Part shown: piece by piece, positions 53,689-63,443 of the stretch
Layout: every line of letters begins with the position of its first letter
Position numbering within the stretch: position 1 is the first letter of the stretch
Origin: Paenibacillus oenotherae
GTDB taxonomy: Bacteria; Bacillota; Bacilli; Paenibacillales; Paenibacillaceae
Direction of reading: 5' to 3'
DNA length: 64,000 nucleotides
NCBI RefSeq assembly: GCF_019443105.1
Contig: NZ_JAHZIJ010000024.1
Location: forward strand, 1-64,000
Made by a program: the position numbers and the translations under genes
Notes under the pieces: generated by a model
What the model was told of the DNA's origin: nothing
The model's database searches: none
The model's input: only the letters and a program-made list of their open reading frames with translations

Positions 53689-55146
53689 ATGGAGGATTGG
53701 TTGAACGTAGTGTCGCAGACTGCTGCCGAGGAGCGGCTATGGGCGGCAGGAGACACGATTGTGGTAGCTGTATCAGGCGGGCCGGATTCGGTTGCTCTGC
53801 TGCATATTCTGCATGAGCTGGCACCGAAAGAAGGGCTGACCCTGATCGCGGCCCATGTCGATCATGGATTCCGCGGTGAAGAGTCGGCGCTTGAAGCAGA
53901 GTCGGTGAAGCAAATGGCTGGCGAGCTGGGTATTGTCTGCGAATCGACATACATCGATCTGCCTGCTTATATAGAAGAAACGGGAATGAATCCGCAATCG
54001 GCTGCGAGGGAGAAGCGGTATGCTTATCTGCATGAAGTAGCCGAGAAGCACCAGGCCAAGCGGATCGCAATCGCCCATCATGGGGACGATCAAGCGGAGA
54101 CTGTACTCATGCGGATTGTCCGAGGAACAAGCCCGGGAGGACTGTCAGGCATACCTATTCGGCGTACTGAAAAAAACGTGGAACTTATTCGGCCTCTCTT
54201 ACGTATGTACAAGGCAGACATTCTAAGTTTCTGTAAGAATCGCGGGCTTCGATACAGTCAAGACAGCAGCAATGAGCAGCGATATTACTTCCGCAATACA
54301 GTAAGGCTGGATTTATTGCCGGCTCTGGCTCAATATAATCCAGAGATCGCCAATGCGCTTGTCCGATTATCGCTGCTTGCAGCGCAAGAGGACGAGTGGA
54401 TGGAGGGGGAGACGCAAGCGGCGTTTCACCGCTATGTCCGGCAGAACAGCGTAGGATGTCAGATGAATCGCGAAGCGCTGCTGAGCCTGCATGTCGCTTT
54501 ACAAAGGAGAATGATTAAATTAATATTAAAATGTGTTGGACTGGAAATGGAAACCACTTCCTTCGACATCATTGAGACGATCAGGCATGCGGCCGACAGA
54601 GGTGCGGCCTCGACGTGGAGCATTGATGCGGGCAGAGGAATCCGGTTCGTTCGGGAGTATGATGTGCTGCGGTTCATCCGTGCCCAACCAGAGAGCGGAT
54701 CGTTAGAGCGTTCTGGCGGCGGATATGAGTATATCGTCACAGAAGGTGCAGCACAGCTGGAAGTGTCTGAAGCGGATGCAAGGCTGATCTTTAGCGAGCT
54801 GCCATCTTCAAGTGCTGACAGGCCTAAGAACAGACAGGAAGCGATCTTTGATGCGGCGCTTCTTCAATACCCGCTAACCGTTCGCAATCGCCGTCCCGGC
54901 GATCGTATGGCGGTACTTGGTTTAAACGGCACCAAAAAAGTACAAGATATGTTCGTTGACGACCGAATTGCTCCGTCACAGCGTGAGATTCTTCCGCTTC
55001 TGGTGGATGGGGAAGGCAAGGTGCTCTGGATTCCTGGCGTCAGGCGGTCTGACGCGGCGCAGGTACTGCCATCGACCACCCGCGTCCTGCATATTCGGAT
55101 GGAAAATCCGGCATCGGACAATATTGTCTCGAATAAGATGCACTGA
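53689..55146 (+). CDS. tilS: tRNA(Ile)-lysidine synthase
   Basis: Converts C34 of tRNA(Ile2) to lysidine. 485 aa. The PP-loop VAVSGGPDS is at residues 26-34, with RYAYLHEVAE and HHGDDQAETVLMRI following. The C-terminal TilS domains cover about 390-480 (NRRPGDRM). ATG 53689 is 9 bp behind GGAGAGGGA; the long frame from 53524 overlaps yabT and is rejected. hpt follows after 40 bp; TilS and HprT are known to act together on ftsH in B. subtilis. Confidence 0.95.
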   Translation: MEDWLNVVSQTAAEERLWAAGDTIVVAVSGGPDSVALLHILHELAPKEGLTLIAAHVDHGFRGEESALEAESVKQMAGELGIVCESTYIDLPAYIEETGMNPQSAAREKRYAYLHEVAEKHQAKRIAIAHHGDDQAETVLMRIVRGTSPGGLSGIPIRRTEKNVELIRPLLRMYKADILSFCKNRGLRYSQDSSNEQRYYFRNTVRLDLLPALAQYNPEIANALVRLSLLAAQEDEWMEGETQAAFHRYVRQNSVGCQMNREALLSLHVALQRRMIKLILKCVGLEMETTSFDIIETIRHAADRGAASTWSIDAGRGIRFVREYDVLRFIRAQPESGSLERSGGGYEYIVTEGAAQLEVSEADARLIFSELPSSSADRPKNRQEAIFDAALLQYPLTVRNRRPGDRMAVLGLNGTKKVQDMFVDDRIAPSQREILPLLVDGEGKVLWIPGVRRSDAAQVLPSTTRVLHIRMENPASDNIVSNKMH

Positions 55147-55186
55147 TTCATTCATAGTATAGGTAAAAACATAGGAGGTCCCGGCA

Positions 55187-55726
55187 TTGCTGAATGACAT
55201 TCAAGAAGTTCTGTATGACGTTAACCAGATTCAGCAGAAGGTTGACGAGCTTGGAGAAACGATAAGCCGGGAGTTTGAAGGACGCAACCCGCTCGTGATT
55301 TGCGTCTTGAAGGGTGCGTTTATCTTTATGGCCGATCTGGTGAAGAAGATTACAATCCCGCTGGAGATTGATTTCATGGCTGTATCCAGCTACGGACAAT
55401 CCACCAAGACATCCGGGGTTGTCAAGATTATCAAGGATCTTGACGTACCTGTGCAGGGCCGGGAAATTATTATCGTCGAGGATATTATCGACAGCGGACT
55501 TACACTCAGCTATCTGATTGATGTGCTGGAGAGGCGTAATGCCAAGTCGGTTACACTTGTGACGTTGTTCGATAAGCCGTCAGGGCGAAAGGTCGAGCTT
55601 GAAGCAGACCATAAGGGATTTATTCTGCCTGATGCATTTGTCGTTGGTTACGGGCTTGATTACGCGGAGAAATACCGCAATCTGCCGCTTATCGGCGTTC
55701 TAAAGCCTGAAGTTTATGAGAAGTAG
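55187..55726 (+). CDS. hpt: Hypoxanthine-guanine phosphoribosyltransferase
   Basis: A 179-residue purine-salvage enzyme. [18 protein letters not shown], then the PRPP motif [14 protein letters not shown] (about 99-112), and the flexible loop [11 protein letters not shown]. The start is TTG 55187 behind AGGAGG. It stands between tilS and ftsH as in most Firmicutes. Confidence 0.95.
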   Translation: MLNDIQEVLYDVNQIQQKVDELGETISREFEGRNPLVICVLKGAFIFMADLVKKITIPLEIDFMAVSSYGQSTKTSGVVKIIKDLDVPVQGREIIIVEDIIDSGLTLSYLIDVLERRNAKSVTLVTLFDKPSGRKVELEADHKGFILPDAFVVGYGLDYAEKYRNLPLIGVLKPEVYEK

Positions 55727-55800
55727 CAGCATGTCCGCAGCCGCGGATTTGTTCCTGAATGATGCGATTATCCATATCATGTCGTTCCCTTGCCGTGTAT

Positions 55801-55830
55801 TTGTGAAGGAAAGTCATGCTATGGTAAAAT
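55801..55830 (+). promoter_or_regulatory. Candidate SigA promoter of ftsH
   Basis: TTGTGA (801-806) and TAAAAT (825-830) are 18 bp apart, 29 bp before the ftsH start. Confidence 0.5.
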
Positions 55831-55858
55831 ATTTAAGCGTCTTGAGAGGAGGTAGGGG

Positions 55859-57859
55859 ATGAATCGAATCATCCGTAACACTGGATTTTATTTGATTATT
55901 TTTTTGGTGACCGTTGGGATCTTCCAATTTATCAGCAGCCAAAATGATACCACCGTCGAAATTCGATACGATCAATTGAGACAAGCGCTCAATGAGAATA
56001 ACGTAAAGAAGATTTCACTACAATTTGACGGATACTCCTATTTGGTCACTGGTGAATATAATAAGAAGCCCAATGGGTCTGAGTCCGTTCAATTCTATAC
56101 TCATACGAATATAGAAGAATTTGTGGTCAAGGATATTTATGAGACCGCGGCCAAGAACAATGTTGAGATCAAGAACGAGCCAATGGAAGAACCAAGCATC
56201 TGGCTCACATTCTTAACATCGATCATCCCTTTCGTGATCATCTTCATTCTGTTCTTCTTCCTGATTAATCAAGCGCAGGGCGGCGGCGGCAAAGTGATGA
56301 ACTTTGGCAAGAGCCGGGCGCGTTTGTACAATGAAGAGAAGAAGCGCGTCACTTTCGAGGACGTGGCAGGTGCCGATGAGGAGAAGCAGGAGCTTGTCGA
56401 GGTTGTAGAGTTTTTGAAGGACCCTCGCAAATTCGCGGTGGTCGGAGCACGTATTCCTAAGGGCGTACTGCTTAACGGACCTCCAGGTACAGGTAAAACA
56501 TTGCTCGCACGCGCAGTTGCAGGTGAAGCGGGTGTGCCATTCTTCAGCATTTCCGGTTCGGACTTCGTTGAGATGTTCGTCGGTGTCGGGGCTTCCCGTG
56601 TTCGTGATTTGTTTGAGAATGCGAAGAAGAATGCGCCTTGTATCATCTTTATCGATGAGATTGATGCGGTGGGCCGTCAGCGCGGCGCCGGTCTCGGCGG
56701 CGGACATGACGAGCGTGAGCAGACGCTCAACCAATTGCTCGTTGAGATGGACGGCTTTGGTGCGAATGAAGGAATTATTATCGTGGCGGCGACGAACCGT
56801 CCTGATATTCTGGACCCGGCGCTTCTGCGTCCCGGCCGTTTCGACCGTCAAATTACAGTCGATCGTCCAGATGTGAAAGGCCGCGAAGCGGTATTGAAGG
56901 TACATGCGCGCAACAAGCCGCTTTCCAAGGACGTCAAGCTTGATGTCATTGCGAAGCGTACAACCGGATTTACTGGCGCTGATCTGGAGAACCTGCTGAA
57001 TGAAGCAGCGCTTCTGGCAGCACGCCGCAACAAGAAGGATATCGCAATGATCGAGGTAGATGAAGCCATCGACCGCGTCATTGTAGGTACGGAGAAACGC
57101 AGCCGTGTCGTTAGCGACCGGGAGAAACGGATTGTTGCCTACCATGAGGCAGGCCATACGATTGTCGGTTATTTCCTTGAGCATGCTGATCAAGTGCATA
57201 AAGTAACAATCATCCCGCGCGGACGCGCAGGCGGATATGTCATCATGCTGCCTAAAGATGGCGATCGCATGCTGAACACGAAGCAAGAGCTTCTCGATAA
57301 AGTTACGGGGCTGCTCGGCGGCCGTGTAGCAGAAGAGATCTTCATTGGCGAAATCGGTACTGGCGCTTACAGCGACTTCAAGCAAGCTACAGCTATCGTT
57401 CGTGCTATGATCATGGAATACGGAATGAGCGACAAGCTCGGACCATTGCAATTCGGCAGCTCGCAAGGTCAGGTGTTCCTCGGACGCGATATCGGACATG
57501 AGCAGAATTACTCTGATGCCATCGCTTATGAGATTGACCAGGAGATGCAGAATATTATTGGCGCTTGTTATGCCCGCGCCAAGGAGCTTCTTACGGAGAA
57601 GACGAAAGAAGTTCATCTCATCGCACAAACGCTGCTCACTGAAGAGACGCTTGAGATCGAACAAATCAAGCGCTTGATCGAGACAGGTTCGCTCGAAGGC
57701 AACGGCGAAGGCTCCACTGAGCCAATCGAAGAGCCCAAGGGTGAGCCGATCGTAGATACAATTGGCGGTGTGAAGGTGCGAATCTTGCCTAAAGATGACA
57801 CCGAGCCTCCAGTTGATCCGGACGGCGGCACTGATGGTGGAACCAATAACAATAGTTAG
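55859..57859 (+). CDS. ftsH: ATP-dependent zinc metalloprotease FtsH
   Basis: A 666-residue membrane AAA+ protease that degrades SpoVM, Spo0E and faulty membrane proteins. Transmembrane segments at about 8-26 and 104-130. Walker A GPPGTGKT (about 203-210), Walker [29 protein letters not shown], and HEAGH zinc motif (about 428-432) with a downstream Asp. The C-terminus carries an Asp/Gly/Pro-rich tail ([17 protein letters not shown]). GAGGAGGTAGGGG precedes the ATG. Confidence 0.97.
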   Translation: MNRIIRNTGFYLIIFLVTVGIFQFISSQNDTTVEIRYDQLRQALNENNVKKISLQFDGYSYLVTGEYNKKPNGSESVQFYTHTNIEEFVVKDIYETAAKNNVEIKNEPMEEPSIWLTFLTSIIPFVIIFILFFFLINQAQGGGGKVMNFGKSRARLYNEEKKRVTFEDVAGADEEKQELVEVVEFLKDPRKFAVVGARIPKGVLLNGPPGTGKTLLARAVAGEAGVPFFSISGSDFVEMFVGVGASRVRDLFENAKKNAPCIIFIDEIDAVGRQRGAGLGGGHDEREQTLNQLLVEMDGFGANEGIIIVAATNRPDILDPALLRPGRFDRQITVDRPDVKGREAVLKVHARNKPLSKDVKLDVIAKRTTGFTGADLENLLNEAALLAARRNKKDIAMIEVDEAIDRVIVGTEKRSRVVSDREKRIVAYHEAGHTIVGYFLEHADQVHKVTIIPRGRAGGYVIMLPKDGDRMLNTKQELLDKVTGLLGGRVAEEIFIGEIGTGAYSDFKQATAIVRAMIMEYGMSDKLGPLQFGSSQGQVFLGRDIGHEQNYSDAIAYEIDQEMQNIIGACYARAKELLTEKTKEVHLIAQTLLTEETLEIEQIKRLIETGSLEGNGEGSTEPIEEPKGEPIVDTIGGVKVRILPKDDTEPPVDPDGGTDGGTNNNS

Positions 57860-57867
57860 TTGATTAC

Positions 57868-57915
57868 GGAAGGCTGTCCGCAAGCAGGCAACTGCTAGGG
57901 CAGCCTTCTTATCTT
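57868..57915 (+). terminator. ftsH terminator
   Basis: GAAGGCTG pairs with CAGCCTTC around an inner CAGGCAACTG hairpin, then TTATCTTT. Confidence 0.78.
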
Positions 57916-58040
57916 TGTGGACTGCAGGATCACGGCATGCAAGCGATGGATAAGTCGTATAACTGTAAGCTTTCGCAGTGCTGCCCAGCATTTCAGGAGG
58001 AATCCTTGTCGAAAACGGCTGAAATGGCCTGTTTTATCGG

Positions 58041-58073
58041 TTGACAGTACTTCCAGCGTTGTGTAAATATAAT
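58041..58073 (+). promoter_or_regulatory. Candidate promoter of nadABC
   Basis: TTGACA (041-046) is followed by TAAATA (064-069, 17-bp spacing) overlapping TATAAT (068-073). The rest of 57916-58234 shows no gene; no NiaR operator was recognised with confidence. Confidence 0.55.
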
Positions 58074-58234
58074 GTTAATCGAGCGATTATCAGCATCGAT
58101 GATTCATTGGGGAAATGGATACGCTAATAATGAATACCGGAATCCATATATAGTCCAGAATCGCAGCTCGACAGCCGCTGCTGTCCGAGTTTGTGCATCG
58201 GTTCACAAAGTCTGTAAAAAGAGGAGAAATTGCG

Positions 58235-59173
58235 ATGGAAGCATTGGCACTCGAGCGTAAAGCGGAACAAAACCGTGAGCTGCGAGAACGTTTGATGCAG
58301 CTGAAGAAAGAGCGTAATGCCATAATTCTTGCTCATTATTATCAGCGCGATGAAATACAGGAGGTAGCTGATTTCCGTGGCGATTCCTTCCTGCTTGCAC
58401 AGAAGGCAGCACAAACCGATGCGGATGTCATCGTATTCTGCGGTGTTCATTTCATGGGGGAGAGCGCTAAAATTCTTGCTCCGAACAAGACGGTTATAAT
58501 ACCGGATGAACGGGCTGGCTGCCCAATGGCGGATATGGTTAATGTTGATGGCCTCCGCAAGCTGAAGGCACAGCATCCCAATGCGACGGTTGTGACGTAT
58601 ATTAACTCTTCAGCAGAAATTAAGGCGGAGACGGACATATGCTGTACCTCTGCGAATGCGGTGCGTGTCGTAAATTCTGTGGAGTCCGATGAGATTATTT
58701 GGGTACCGGATAAGAATCTTGGACATTACGTGCAGCAGAATACGGATAAAAAAATGATTATTTGGGAAGGTTACTGCAACACCCATGATATGCTGACCGT
58801 CAAAGATGTAGAAGAGATGAAGGCCAAGCATCCTGGCGCGGAATTCGTCGTGCATCCGGAGTGCCGTCCCGAGGTTGTCGAATTGGGCGATTTTGTCGGC
58901 AGCACGACCGCAATTATCAAATACTGCAAAGAATCGCCCAACAAGGAGTTTATCGTTGGCACCGAGGATGGGACAGGCTACCAGCTGCGGCTTGACAGCC
59001 CGGACAAAACGTTTCATTTTGCCACCAAATATTTGGTTTGTCCAAACATGAAAGTGAACAATCTGAAGAAGCTTGTGAAATGCTTGGAGACGATGCAGCC
59101 ACAGATTTATGTACCAGAGCAGGTTGCCAATCAAGCACGTTTATCCTTGGAGCGCATGTTACAAGTGAAGTAG
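58235..59173 (+). CDS. nadA: Quinolinate synthase
   Basis: Condenses iminoaspartate and DHAP to quinolinate; [4Fe-4S] enzyme. 312 aa. Blocks: AIILAHYYQRDEIQEVADF, VFCGVHFMGESAKIL, EAGCPMAD-like ERAGCPMADMV, IIWEGYCNTHD, VHPECRPEV and KYLVCPNMK; three of these Cys bind the cluster. ATG 58235 follows AGAGGAG; a longer frame from 58193 lacks a site. First gene of a nadA-nadB-nadC unit placed between ftsH and coaX, unlike B. subtilis. Confidence 0.95.
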   Translation: MEALALERKAEQNRELRERLMQLKKERNAIILAHYYQRDEIQEVADFRGDSFLLAQKAAQTDADVIVFCGVHFMGESAKILAPNKTVIIPDERAGCPMADMVNVDGLRKLKAQHPNATVVTYINSSAEIKAETDICCTSANAVRVVNSVESDEIIWVPDKNLGHYVQQNTDKKMIIWEGYCNTHDMLTVKDVEEMKAKHPGAEFVVHPECRPEVVELGDFVGSTTAIIKYCKESPNKEFIVGTEDGTGYQLRLDSPDKTFHFATKYLVCPNMKVNNLKKLVKCLETMQPQIYVPEQVANQARLSLERMLQVK

Positions 59174-59214
59174 CATGCGCTACTCTCTTTCCGCAGAAAG
59201 GAAAGTTGACCGCG

Positions 59215-60831
59215 ATGATTCCACGATACTTAGTTGATGTTGTATTAGAAGATCTGCCTGTCATTGATAAGGATGTTATTGTCATTGGGGCCGGCATTGC
59301 CGGTCTTTTTACCGCTATTAAAGCGAGTAAGACGAATGAAGTGCTTATGATTACGAAGAAGTCGCTTCTCGACAGCAATACCCGCTATGCGCAGGGCGGC
59401 ATCGCCGCTGTTATCTCGGAAGATGATTCCCCCGCCTACCATAGGCAGGATACGCTTATAGCGGGTGCAGGTCTGTGCGCGGATGAAGCGGTCGAGCTGC
59501 TTGTGCATGAAGGCCCCAAGGGCGTCGATGACTTGGTGCGCATGGGCACGCAATTCGATCAAGAGAATGGCGAGTTTGCGCTGACGAAAGAAGGCGCACA
59601 CAGCCAGCGGCGTATTCTGCATGCCAATGGAGATGCGACAGGCTTCGAGATTGTTCGCGCTCTGTCAGAGAAGGCTGTCGAGAATTCGCGCATTGAGGTA
59701 TGGGATGATCACTTTGTTATTGATCTCATAACGGATAATGGAAAGTGCCTTGGCGCTCTTGTGCAGAAGCCGGACGGACAGCGATTGTTCGTGCGGGGCA
59801 AGGCGACCGTACTGTGCTCAGGCGGCGCGGGTCAATTATACCGCTATACCACGAATCCAGAGGTCGCTACAGGCGACGGCATTGCTATGGCGTACCGCGC
59901 GGGGGCATACATACAAGATGTGGAGTTTATTCAGTTTCATCCAACCTCGCTTTGTTATCCTGGTGCGCCTCGCTTCCTGATTTCTGAGGCGGTACGCGGA
60001 GAGGGAGCAGTACTGCGCAATATTAAGGGCGAGCGCTTCATGGAGAAGTATCATGAGCAGCTTGAGCTTGCACCACGCGATATTGTGGCCCGTGCAATTG
60101 TGAGCGAAATGGAAGAGACGAAGTCAACCTTCGTCTATATCGATATTACCCATGAATCGGCGGATATGGTGAAGCATCGTTTTCCTACTATTTATGAATT
60201 CTGCTTGAATTATGGTCTGGATATGACATCGGATTGGATTCCGGTGGCTCCTGCTGCGCATTATATGATGGGCGGAGTCAAGGCGGATCTGAACGGGGAG
60301 ACGAACGTGGCCAGATTATTCGCCTGCGGCGAATGCTCGTCTACAGGTGTTCATGGAGCGAATCGGCTGGCGAGCAACTCCTTATCAGAGGCGATCGTGT
60401 TCGGCCGCCGAATTGTGGAGCGGATTAATCAGCTGGAGCCGCTTCCCAAGGATACAACGGTACATATGGATTCATTGGATCGCCGGGAGCCCTCTATACA
60501 GGCGGTCGTGGAGAAACGCTTGAAGCTGCAGAAAATAATGGTTCGTTATGCAGGACTGCGGCGTGATGGGAAGGGCTTGGGCAAAGGGCTGGAAGAGCTC
60601 AAGCGGCAGCTGCCGATCTTCCATTCCGAGCTGACAAAGCGTGAGGAATATGAATTTGCCAATCTGTTAACCTGTGCGATGCTGACGACCGAGGCGGCGT
60701 TAACACGCGAGGAGAGCCGCGGCGCGCACTATCGCGAGGATTTCCCTGACCGGGATGATCTCGTATGGCGGAAGCATTCCGTGCTCCATCGGGAGCATGG
60801 TGTTATAGAGGAGCGGATTAACGATGTTTGA
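59215..60831 (+). CDS. nadB: L-aspartate oxidase
   Basis: Oxidises L-aspartate to iminoaspartate for NadA. 538 aa. FAD-binding DVIVIGAGIAGLFTAI (about 20-35), NTRYAQGGIAAVI, SGGAGQLYRYTTNP, and HFMMGG-like AAHYMMGGVKADL with the catalytic region; GECSSTGVHGANRLASNSL near the end binds FAD. ATG 59215 follows AGGAAAG; the frame back to 59038 runs inside nadA. It overlaps nadC by 8 bp. Confidence 0.94.
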   Translation: MIPRYLVDVVLEDLPVIDKDVIVIGAGIAGLFTAIKASKTNEVLMITKKSLLDSNTRYAQGGIAAVISEDDSPAYHRQDTLIAGAGLCADEAVELLVHEGPKGVDDLVRMGTQFDQENGEFALTKEGAHSQRRILHANGDATGFEIVRALSEKAVENSRIEVWDDHFVIDLITDNGKCLGALVQKPDGQRLFVRGKATVLCSGGAGQLYRYTTNPEVATGDGIAMAYRAGAYIQDVEFIQFHPTSLCYPGAPRFLISEAVRGEGAVLRNIKGERFMEKYHEQLELAPRDIVARAIVSEMEETKSTFVYIDITHESADMVKHRFPTIYEFCLNYGLDMTSDWIPVAPAAHYMMGGVKADLNGETNVARLFACGECSSTGVHGANRLASNSLSEAIVFGRRIVERINQLEPLPKDTTVHMDSLDRREPSIQAVVEKRLKLQKIMVRYAGLRRDGKGLGKGLEELKRQLPIFHSELTKREEYEFANLLTCAMLTTEAALTREESRGAHYREDFPDRDDLVWRKHSVLHREHGVIEERINDV

Positions 60832-61720
60832 TGCGGAATTACACGCAATAAGCGCGGGTAACCTGGATACGCTGAGCGCTCAAATACGATCTTGGCTGGC
60901 AGAGGATATCGGCACAGGCGATGTCACCAGCTGGGCTACAATTCCGGCAGGCACATTAGCCAAGGCTGTCATCCATGTGAAGGAAAGCGGTATTATAGCG
61001 GGCATACCCATCGCCAGGCTTGTTTTCCATGTGGTGGATCCTTCATTAACCTTCCGCGCGCTTGTCAGTGATGGACAGGCCGCAGCAAAGGGAACGGTCC
61101 TCGCAGAAGTGGAAGGAAGCGCGCACAGCCTGCTGACAGGCGAGCGGCTTGCCCTTAACCTGCTGCAGCGATTGTCCGGCATTGCCACGAAGACACACGC
61201 TTATGTGGAGGCGCTGGGAGGGCTGCCTGTCCGGCTGGCCGATACGCGCAAGACAACACCGGGACACCGGCTGCTGGAGAAATATGCGGTACGTGTCGGC
61301 GGGGGCTCCAACCACAGGTTCGGGTTGTATGATGCTGTGATGATCAAGGATAATCATATTAAAGGATCGGGCGGCATTTCTTCCGCTGTTGCGGCAGCAC
61401 GGGCAATTATTCCGCACACGATGAAGATTGAAGTGGAGACGGAATCGCTGCAGCAGGTAGAGGAAGCTCTTGCTAGCGGTGCGGATATAATAATGCTTGA
61501 TAATATGACGCATGAATTGATGAGGGAGGCTGTTCGGCAGATCAGATCGCATGCACCGCATGTCATCATTGAAGCTTCCGGCGGCGTTCGACTGGACACG
61601 GTAAGAGATATTGCAGAATGCGGTGTCGATGTGATTTCGGTCGGCGGGTTAACCTATTCGTTCGAATCGCTGGATATCAGCCTTGACTTGAATGAGAAGA
61701 AGGGTGGACCATCGGCGTGA
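60824..61720 (+). CDS. nadC: Nicotinate-nucleotide pyrophosphorylase (carboxylating)
   Basis: Converts quinolinate and PRPP to nicotinate mononucleotide. 298 aa. [10 protein letters not shown] (about 26-35), [36 protein letters not shown]-type active site, and [10 protein letters not shown]. It completes the local de novo NAD pathway. It is translationally coupled to nadB and overlaps coaX by 4 bp. Confidence 0.95.
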   Translation: MFDAELHAISAGNLDTLSAQIRSWLAEDIGTGDVTSWATIPAGTLAKAVIHVKESGIIAGIPIARLVFHVVDPSLTFRALVSDGQAAAKGTVLAEVEGSAHSLLTGERLALNLLQRLSGIATKTHAYVEALGGLPVRLADTRKTTPGHRLLEKYAVRVGGGSNHRFGLYDAVMIKDNHIKGSGGISSAVAAARAIIPHTMKIEVETESLQQVEEALASGADIIMLDNMTHELMREAVRQIRSHAPHVIIEASGGVRLDTVRDIAECGVDVISVGGLTYSFESLDISLDLNEKKGGPSA

Positions 61721-62487
61721 TTCTAGTCATCGATGTAGGCAATACCAATATCGTTATTGGTATATACAAGGGCAAGACGCTCCTTCATCATTGGCGGCTC
61801 AGTACGAACCGGTCCGCTACCGTGGATGAGTACGGGATTATGATTCATAATCTGGTGCATTATGCGGGCGTGAAGCTGGAACATATTAATGGAGTCATCA
61901 TCTCTTCGGTTGTTCCGCCTCTTATGCGGACGCTGGAGCAGCTCTGCCAGCAGTATCTGCGCAAGGCCCCGCTTATTGTCGGACCAGGCGTGAAGACGGG
62001 GCTGAACATCCGGTATGAGAATCCGCGCGAGGTCGGTGCAGACCGGATCGTCAATTCCATCGCAGGAATTGAGAAGTACGGAACGCCGCTTATCGTGGTT
62101 GATTTCGGGACGGCGACGACATTCGATTATATCGATGCCGGCGGGAATTATCTCGGGGGCGCGATCGTGCCGGGTATCGGGATTTCCACGGAGGCACTGT
62201 ACCAGCGGGCGGCCAAGCTTCCGCGCATAGAGCTGGTTAGACCTAAGAGTGTCATTGGACGCAATCCGGTCACTTCCATGCAGGCAGGCATTATTTTTGG
62301 CTATGCGGGCCAAGTCGATGGAATCGTCGGACGCATCCGCCGTGAGTTCAATGTATCGCCTCGAGTTATTGCAACGGGAGGTCTTGCCGAGCTCATTGCT
62401 GCCGAATCGGAAACGATTCAGGAAGTCGATCCGCTGCTGACGCTTGAGGGGCTGCGCATTATTTATGAACGAAATCAGGAACATTAA
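61717..62487 (+). CDS. coaX: Type III pantothenate kinase
   Basis: First step of CoA synthesis. 256 aa, ASKHA fold. [12 protein letters not shown] (about 5-16), the [11 protein letters not shown] motif, and [13 protein letters not shown] with the catalytic Asp. The start is GTG 61717, overlapping the nadC stop, so CoA and NAD synthesis genes are coupled here. hslO follows after 42 bp. Confidence 0.95.
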   Translation: MILVIDVGNTNIVIGIYKGKTLLHHWRLSTNRSATVDEYGIMIHNLVHYAGVKLEHINGVIISSVVPPLMRTLEQLCQQYLRKAPLIVGPGVKTGLNIRYENPREVGADRIVNSIAGIEKYGTPLIVVDFGTATTFDYIDAGGNYLGGAIVPGIGISTEALYQRAAKLPRIELVRPKSVIGRNPVTSMQAGIIFGYAGQVDGIVGRIRREFNVSPRVIATGGLAELIAAESETIQEVDPLLTLEGLRIIYERNQEH

Positions 62488-62529
62488 TATAGCGGGATAT
62501 TCTATATGAACGACGGAGGGAGCTGCGAA

Positions 62530-63429
62530 ATGGAGGACACCAAGGATTATTTAGTACGGGGTACAGCATGGGACGGGAAGCTTCGCGTGTTCGCTGTGCA
62601 AACCACCGAGCTTGTTGACGAGCTGCGTCGTCGTCATGGCACGCTGCCGACAGCAACTGCAGCGATTGGCCGTTCGGCTACAGCGGGAGCGATGATGGGC
62701 GCCATGCTGAAGGGCGAGGAGAAGCTCACCATTCAGGTGAAGGGCGATGGCCCGATCGGCTCTATCGTCATCGATGCCAATGCAAAAGGGGAAGTGCGTG
62801 GTTATGTTGATCATCCACAGGTGCAGCTGGCAAGCAATGCACAGGGGAAGCTTGATGTAGCCGGTGCTGTAGGACGGACAGGCCACATTCATATCATTAA
62901 GGATCTCGGGCTTAAAGACCCTTATCGCGGCAGTATCCCGATCGTATCCGGAGAGCTTGCGGAGGATTTCACTTATTATTTTGCCACCTCCGAGCAAACG
63001 CCTTCAGTTGTAGGTCTCAGTGTGCTTGTCGATGAGTATGGGAAAGTATTGAATGCCGGAGGCTTTATCGTTCAGCTGCTGCCGGGAATAGCGGATGAGG
63101 AAATTGCCAAGCTGGAGCAGGCTCTGGGCACGCTGCCGCCGATCTCTTCGCTGCTCGATCAAGGTGAAACGCCGGAAGGGCTGCTGCGCTGGCTTGTTGG
63201 TGATGATCTGCAGATATTGGGCACGCTTGATATCGCCTTTCAATGCAATTGCTCTCATGCGCGTGTGGAGAGAACCCTCATTAGTATGGGTGAGCAAGAA
63301 CTTGTACAGTTAATTGAAGAAGACGGACAAGCTGAAGTCGTATGCCATTTCTGCAATGAGAAGTATGCATTTGACCGCCCGCAGCTGGAGAAGCTGCTTA
63401 ACCAAGCCAAGCTGAAGCCGATTCAATAA
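62530..63429 (+). CDS. hslO: Redox-regulated chaperone Hsp33
   Basis: A 299-residue holdase activated by oxidation. N-terminal core with RGTAWDGKLRVFAVQTTELV. The C-terminal redox switch has CNCSHARVE and CHFC, the four zinc Cys. ATG 62530 is 8 bp behind GGAGGGA; the frame from 62506 lacks a better site. Same place as yacC in B. subtilis. Confidence 0.95.
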   Translation: MEDTKDYLVRGTAWDGKLRVFAVQTTELVDELRRRHGTLPTATAAIGRSATAGAMMGAMLKGEEKLTIQVKGDGPIGSIVIDANAKGEVRGYVDHPQVQLASNAQGKLDVAGAVGRTGHIHIIKDLGLKDPYRGSIPIVSGELAEDFTYYFATSEQTPSVVGLSVLVDEYGKVLNAGGFIVQLLPGIADEEIAKLEQALGTLPPISSLLDQGETPEGLLRWLVGDDLQILGTLDIAFQCNCSHARVERTLISMGEQELVQLIEEDGQAEVVCHFCNEKYAFDRPQLEKLLNQAKLKPIQ

Positions 63430-63443
63430 ATCGGAGGCCAAGC

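Noticed and set aside
56213-57991. 592-codon minus-strand frame opposite ftsH
   Set aside because: A shadow of ftsH, whose motifs are unambiguous. The reverse frame has no domain or ribosome-binding site.
58005-58043. 12-codon leader-like frame with AGGAGG before nadA
   Set aside because: It lies upstream of the best nadA promoter and shows no regulatory codons or attenuator, so chance is more likely.
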